From JAWLHA01 sp041690535 (lineage in GTDB: Bacteria > Pseudomonadota > Gammaproteobacteria > Thiohalomonadales > Thiohalomonadaceae), in contig JAWLHA010000009.1 in assembly GCA_041690535.1 (NCBI GenBank), positions 36,589-100,588 of the forward strand: DNA of 64,000 nt, given 5' to 3'. The notes below the pieces were generated by a model. That model was not told where the DNA came from. It did no database searches and saw nothing but the letters and a program-made list of their open reading frames with translations. This document shows, in pieces, positions 60,173-64,000 of the stretch. Within the stretch, counting starts at the first letter, position 1, and each line of letters begins with the position of its first letter. A program made the position numbers and the translations under genes.

Positions 60173-60892
60173 ATGGACAAGATGAACATCGGTCAGCACA
60201 TCTCGCAGCAGTTCAACGAGGAGCTGGAGGACATCCGCAACCGCGTCCTGGCCATGGGCGGGCTGGTCGAACAGCAGCTCGCGGATGCGGTTACCGCATT
60301 GGTGGAGGCCGACGCCGAGCTGGGTGAGCGGGTGATCACGGGCGATTATCGGGTCAACGCCATGGAGGTGGCCATCGATGAGGAGTGCAACCGCGTCCTG
60401 GCGCGACGCCAGCCGACCGCCATCGACCTGCGCCTCATCGTCGCGGTGATCAAGACCATTACCGACATGGAGCGCATCGGCGATCAGGCGGAGCGGGTGG
60501 GGCGCATGGCCGTGCGGCTGGCCAGCCCCCCGGGCGGTACCGGGCAGCTGGTGGAGCTGCGCCACCTGGGCAACCATGTGCGGCAGATGCTCCATGATGC
60601 CCTCGACGCCTTCGCCCGCATGGACCCGGAAGCGGCGGTAGCGGTGGCCCGCGAGGACATCAAGGTCGATCAGGAATACGACGCCCTGATGCGCCAGCTC
60701 ATCACGTTCATGATGGAAGACCCGCGCACCATCACGCGGGTACTCGATCTCATGTGGTCCGCCCGCGCCCTGGAGCGCATCGGCGACCATGCGCGCAATA
60801 TCTGCGAGTACGTGATCTATCTGGTCAAGGGCAAGGACGTGCGCCACACCAGCCTGGATCGGATGGAGCAGGAAGTGCGCAGCAAACGTTAA
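60173..60892 (+). CDS. phoU: Phosphate transport regulator PhoU
   Basis: A 239-residue protein of two three-helix bundles, the negative regulator that links PstSCAB state to PhoR and limits phosphate uptake. Metal-binding-type motifs ITDMERIGDQAERVGRMA (about 98–115) and ARALERIGDHARNICEYVI (about 200) are present. It is last in the pst operon and overlaps the convergent Sel1-repeat gene by 4 bp. Confidence 0.97.
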   Translation: MDKMNIGQHISQQFNEELEDIRNRVLAMGGLVEQQLADAVTALVEADAELGERVITGDYRVNAMEVAIDEECNRVLARRQPTAIDLRLIVAVIKTITDMERIGDQAERVGRMAVRLASPPGGTGQLVELRHLGNHVRQMLHDALDAFARMDPEAAVAVAREDIKVDQEYDALMRQLITFMMEDPRTITRVLDLMWSARALERIGDHARNICEYVIYLVKGKDVRHTSLDRMEQEVRSKR

Positions 60893-61479
60893 ATCGTGCC
60901 GCTCGGGCAGCGCGCTCGCAGCCGCCGGGCTTTGGCCGGATCCGGCGGGAGGCCGAACTCCCCCTGTTCGAAGGTTCGAGCCAGTGCGCCGCACGAGTCG
61001 GCGTGGCCGAGCCCGGCCGCCTGCTCCCACAGCCCGAGGGCCCGCTGGGGGTCCTTTTTGCTGCCCCGCCCATAGGCATACATCACCCCCAAATTGTAGA
61101 GGGCGGCGGGATGCCCCTGGGCCGCGGCGCGCTCCCACCACTGAACCGCGGCACGGTCGCTGCGAAAAACGCTCAGCCCTTCGGCGTACATCAACCCTAG
61201 GTTGTATTGGGCATCGGCCTGTCCCTGGCGGGCCGCTTCGGCGTACCACCCCCGCGCGGCGCGGAGGTCTTTCTGCACCCCCCAGCCGTTGGCATGCAGG
61301 AGCCCCAGGTTGTACTGGGCATCGGCATTACCTCCCTGGGCGAGGGGCTCCCAGAGGCCAAGCGCCCGGGGATAGTCCCCGGCTTGGAATGCCCGCAAGC
61401 CCTCCTCCAGGGGACCCCCGAAGGCACGACCGGCCAAGAGCAGCGTGAGCAGGAGAAGAGAAGAAAGTCGAAAACGCAT
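60889..61479 (-). CDS. Secreted Sel1-like repeat protein
   Basis: A 196-residue protein with a signal peptide (MRFRLSSLLLLTLLLAG) and four or more Sel1-like repeats in tandem (NADAQYNLGLLHANGWGVQK, QADAQYNLGLMYAEG, HPAALYNLGVMYAYGRG). Such repeats form alpha/alpha scaffolds for protein binding; the partner is unknown. The C-terminus ends with two cysteines. The ATG at 61479 precedes a clean signal sequence, unlike an upstream TTG. It is convergent with phoU. Confidence 0.85.
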   Translation of the reverse strand: MRFRLSSLLLLTLLLAGRAFGGPLEEGLRAFQAGDYPRALGLWEPLAQGGNADAQYNLGLLHANGWGVQKDLRAARGWYAEAARQGQADAQYNLGLMYAEGLSVFRSDRAAVQWWERAAAQGHPAALYNLGVMYAYGRGSKKDPQRALGLWEQAAGLGHADSCGALARTFEQGEFGLPPDPAKARRLRARCPSGTI

Positions 61480-61525
61480 GGCCCCATTTAACACCAAGCG
61501 CTACCTGTGGGCCAGCAATGGCGGG

Positions 61526-61584
61526 GTTAACGGCATACCCACGTCACGGCCGTGCTGTGAGCGATGTAAGTATGCGCTTACCCC
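61526..61584. repeat. MITE-like palindromic repeat, family 1
   Basis: A copy with arms GTTAACGGCATACCCAC and GTAAGTATGCGCTTACCCC around TCACGGCCGTGCTGTGAGCG. The flanks at 61514–61525 and 61585–61596 match at 11 of 12 bases (GCAATGGCGGG shared). This again supports a 12-bp target duplication; the exact left edge is ambiguous by a few G residues. Confidence 0.8.
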
Positions 61585-61671
61585 GGCAATGGCGGGATGA
61601 ACCGGGGTCGCCGAGGCGCCCCCCTGGCGGTGGATGGCAGCCGCCGGGGGCTACGGTGGTGAGTGTGTTGT

Positions 61672-62568
<897 letters not shown>

Positions 62569-62589
62569 TCCCAGGTTCCTTATGTCCTG

Positions 62590-63777
62590 TTACTCGCTGA
62601 CGGCTTCGCTGCCGAAACGAATCACCAGATCGCTCAGCTGCTCGACGAGTTTGTCGACTTCCGCGTCGGTGAGAATGAGTGGCGGCAGAAGACGGATGAC
62701 CCGCTCCGCGGTGACATTGATGAGCAGCCCCTTGCCGAGCGCCCTGCCGACCAGCCCGCCGCAGGGGCGGTCGAGCTCAATGCCGATCATGAGGCCGTGG
62801 CCCCGCACGTCGACCACAAAGGGGTGGTCACCCAGCATCTCCCGGAAGCCCGCGACCATGCGCCGGCCCAGCTCCGCGGCACGGGCGGGAAGAGCCTCCC
62901 GCTCCAGGGTGTTGATGACCGCCAGGGCGGCGGCACAGGCCAGCGGGTTGCCCCCGAAGGTGGAGCCGTGATTGCCGGGCTTGAACTGCTCGGCCGCAGC
63001 CCCCCGGGCAAGGCAGGCCCCGATGGGAACCCCGTTGCCCAGCGCCTTCGCCAGGGTGATCACATCGGGCATGATCCCCGACTGCTGGAAGGCGAACATG
63101 GTCCCGGTGCGGCCCATTCCGGTCTGGACCTCGTCGAGCATCAGAAGCCAGCCGTTCTCGTCGCAGATGGCCCGCAACCCCTGAAGGTAGTCCTCCCCGG
63201 GAATGCGCACGCCGCCTTCGCCCTGCACGGGTTCGACCAGCACGGCCACCACCTCTGGGGTGTGCCTGGCCACGGTCCGAACCGCCTCCAGGTCCTCGTA
63301 CGGAACCCGGACGAAACCCTTGACCAGCGGTTCGAAACCGGCCTGGACCTTGCGATTGCCGGTGGCGCTGAGGGTGGCGAGGGTGCGGCCGTGGAAGCTG
63401 TTTTCCATGACGATCACCGCCGGCTGCACCACCCCCTTGTGGTGACCATAGAGCCGTGCCAGCTTGATGGCGGCCTCGTTGGCCTCGGCGCCGGAGTTGC
63501 AGAAGAACACGTTGTCCATGCCTGACAGCTGTGTCAGGCGCGTGGCGAGGGCCTCCTGATTGGCAACGCCGTAAAGGTTGGAGGTGTGGACGAGCCGGCC
63601 AGCCTGACCGCAGAGGGCTTCGGTCACCGCGGGATGGGCATGCCCAAGCCCGCACACCGCAATACCGCTGACCGCATCCAGGTAGCGACTGCCGTCCAGA
63701 TCCCACAGCCATGCTCCCTCACCGCGGTCAAAAGTGACCGGCAGGCGAGCATAGGTGTTCATCAATGCGCTCGACAT
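62590..63777 (-). CDS. argD: Acetylornithine aminotransferase ArgD
   Basis: A 395-residue PLP-dependent class III aminotransferase acting on N-acetylglutamate semialdehyde, possibly also on succinyl-diaminopimelate. Motifs: FFCNSGAEANEAAIKLARLY, NSFHGRTLATLSATG, LLMLDEVQTGMGRTG and the PLP-Lys in DVITLAKALGNGVPIGA. The ATG at 63777 is preferred; a Met five codons on is the alternative. The longer frame reads into a family 1 repeat. It is the first gene of argDF. Confidence 0.96.
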   Translation of the reverse strand: MSSALMNTYARLPVTFDRGEGAWLWDLDGSRYLDAVSGIAVCGLGHAHPAVTEALCGQAGRLVHTSNLYGVANQEALATRLTQLSGMDNVFFCNSGAEANEAAIKLARLYGHHKGVVQPAVIVMENSFHGRTLATLSATGNRKVQAGFEPLVKGFVRVPYEDLEAVRTVARHTPEVVAVLVEPVQGEGGVRIPGEDYLQGLRAICDENGWLLMLDEVQTGMGRTGTMFAFQQSGIMPDVITLAKALGNGVPIGACLARGAAAEQFKPGNHGSTFGGNPLACAAALAVINTLEREALPARAAELGRRMVAGFREMLGDHPFVVDVRGHGLMIGIELDRPCGGLVGRALGKGLLINVTAERVIRLLPPLILTDAEVDKLVEQLSDLVIRFGSEAVSE

Positions 63778-63893
63778 AGGAGGTTCCCAAGCCAAAAACA
63801 AAAAGGCAGTCCCAGCGAGGACCGCCATCGAATTGGAAGCGGTTGATTCTAACGAGACACGACGGGGGAGGCAAATGAAGGGCAGTTGCGAGC

Positions 63894-64000
63894 AGGGTGA
63901 CCGCATACTCACCCAAGAGCGACGTAAGTCCTTGAAAGCAGGTCGTCGGCCGCATGGACGCGGCCGTCGAGCGTACAGGGACGTATTCACAGCGGACCTG
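63894..64000. repeat. MITE-like repeat, family 1, expanded form, cut by window end
   Basis: It starts AGGGTGACCGCATACTCACC and continues through GACGTAAGTCCTTGAAAGC into the same inner segment as 13948–14211, including GGCCGTCGAGCGTACA and TCACAGCGGACCTG. The right arm lies beyond the window. It is upstream of argDF. Confidence 0.8.

Overview
This is a 64 kb stretch of a GC-rich gammaproteobacterial chromosome. The HAD phosphatase–rppH–ptsP cluster, the separate argE/argA and argD/argF gene pairs, and PhoBR with long-form PstC/PstA all fit that group. A Chromatiales/Ectothiorhodospiraceae-like sulfur or chemolithotrophic lineage is a guess from gene content; no rRNA or tRNA gene was seen to confirm it. 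Most genes are housekeeping, but the window also carries an unusual secretion/cyclic-nucleotide island and a dense set of small mobile repeats.

Layout. 0–6.2 kb: bacteriohemerythrin, a membrane beta-propeller protein of unknown role, a HAD phosphatase, rppH and ptsP. 6.4–13.8 kb (minus): a six-gene hydrogenase-4-like membrane operon (hyfB-C-E-F-G-I order) whose large subunit lacks the NiFe cysteines, i.e. an energy-converting-hydrogenase-related (Ehr) complex. 14.3–19.4 kb: an acetyltransferase, a lone HigA-type antitoxin, dam, argA and argE. 19.7–22.3 kb: a GNAT–C39-like fusion followed without gap by an ATP-grasp ligase. 22.4–26.8 kb: a lipoprotein with Ig-like modules, then ilvD. 26.9–31.6 kb: phoB, phoR and two tandem pstS paralogues. 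31.8–37.1 kb: PilZ protein, thioredoxin–CcdA fusion, spermidine-synthase-like protein, YgjP-like metalloprotease, DUF4389 protein and a GST-fold protein.

37.1–52.8 kb is the most notable region. It encodes a two-partner secretion pair: a TpsB porin and a 2675-residue TpsA exoprotein that ends, after a (EPTDP)12 stalk, in a caspase-like (C14) domain with an intact His/Cys dyad. Around the pair lie a cNMP-binding–rhodanese protein, a Crp/Fnr regulator, a CHASE2–adenylate cyclase and a small secreted protein with possible FecR similarity. Together these look like a cAMP-controlled surface or secreted protease system. 53.3–64 kb: an MBL-fold RNase Z-like protein, pstC-pstA-pstB-phoU, a Sel1-repeat protein, argF and argD.

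Three Pho-box-like sites (before phoB, the first pstS and pstC) join the separated phosphate loci into one regulon. Two families of MITE-like repeats are defined here from their ends and target duplications. Family 1 (arms AGGGTRAACGCATAC, about 12-bp duplications) and family 2 (arms GTAACTACTC, 8-bp duplications, two unrelated interiors) fill most of the longer intergenic gaps, and at 54.8–55.2 kb two family 2 copies sit head to tail inside a family 1 copy.
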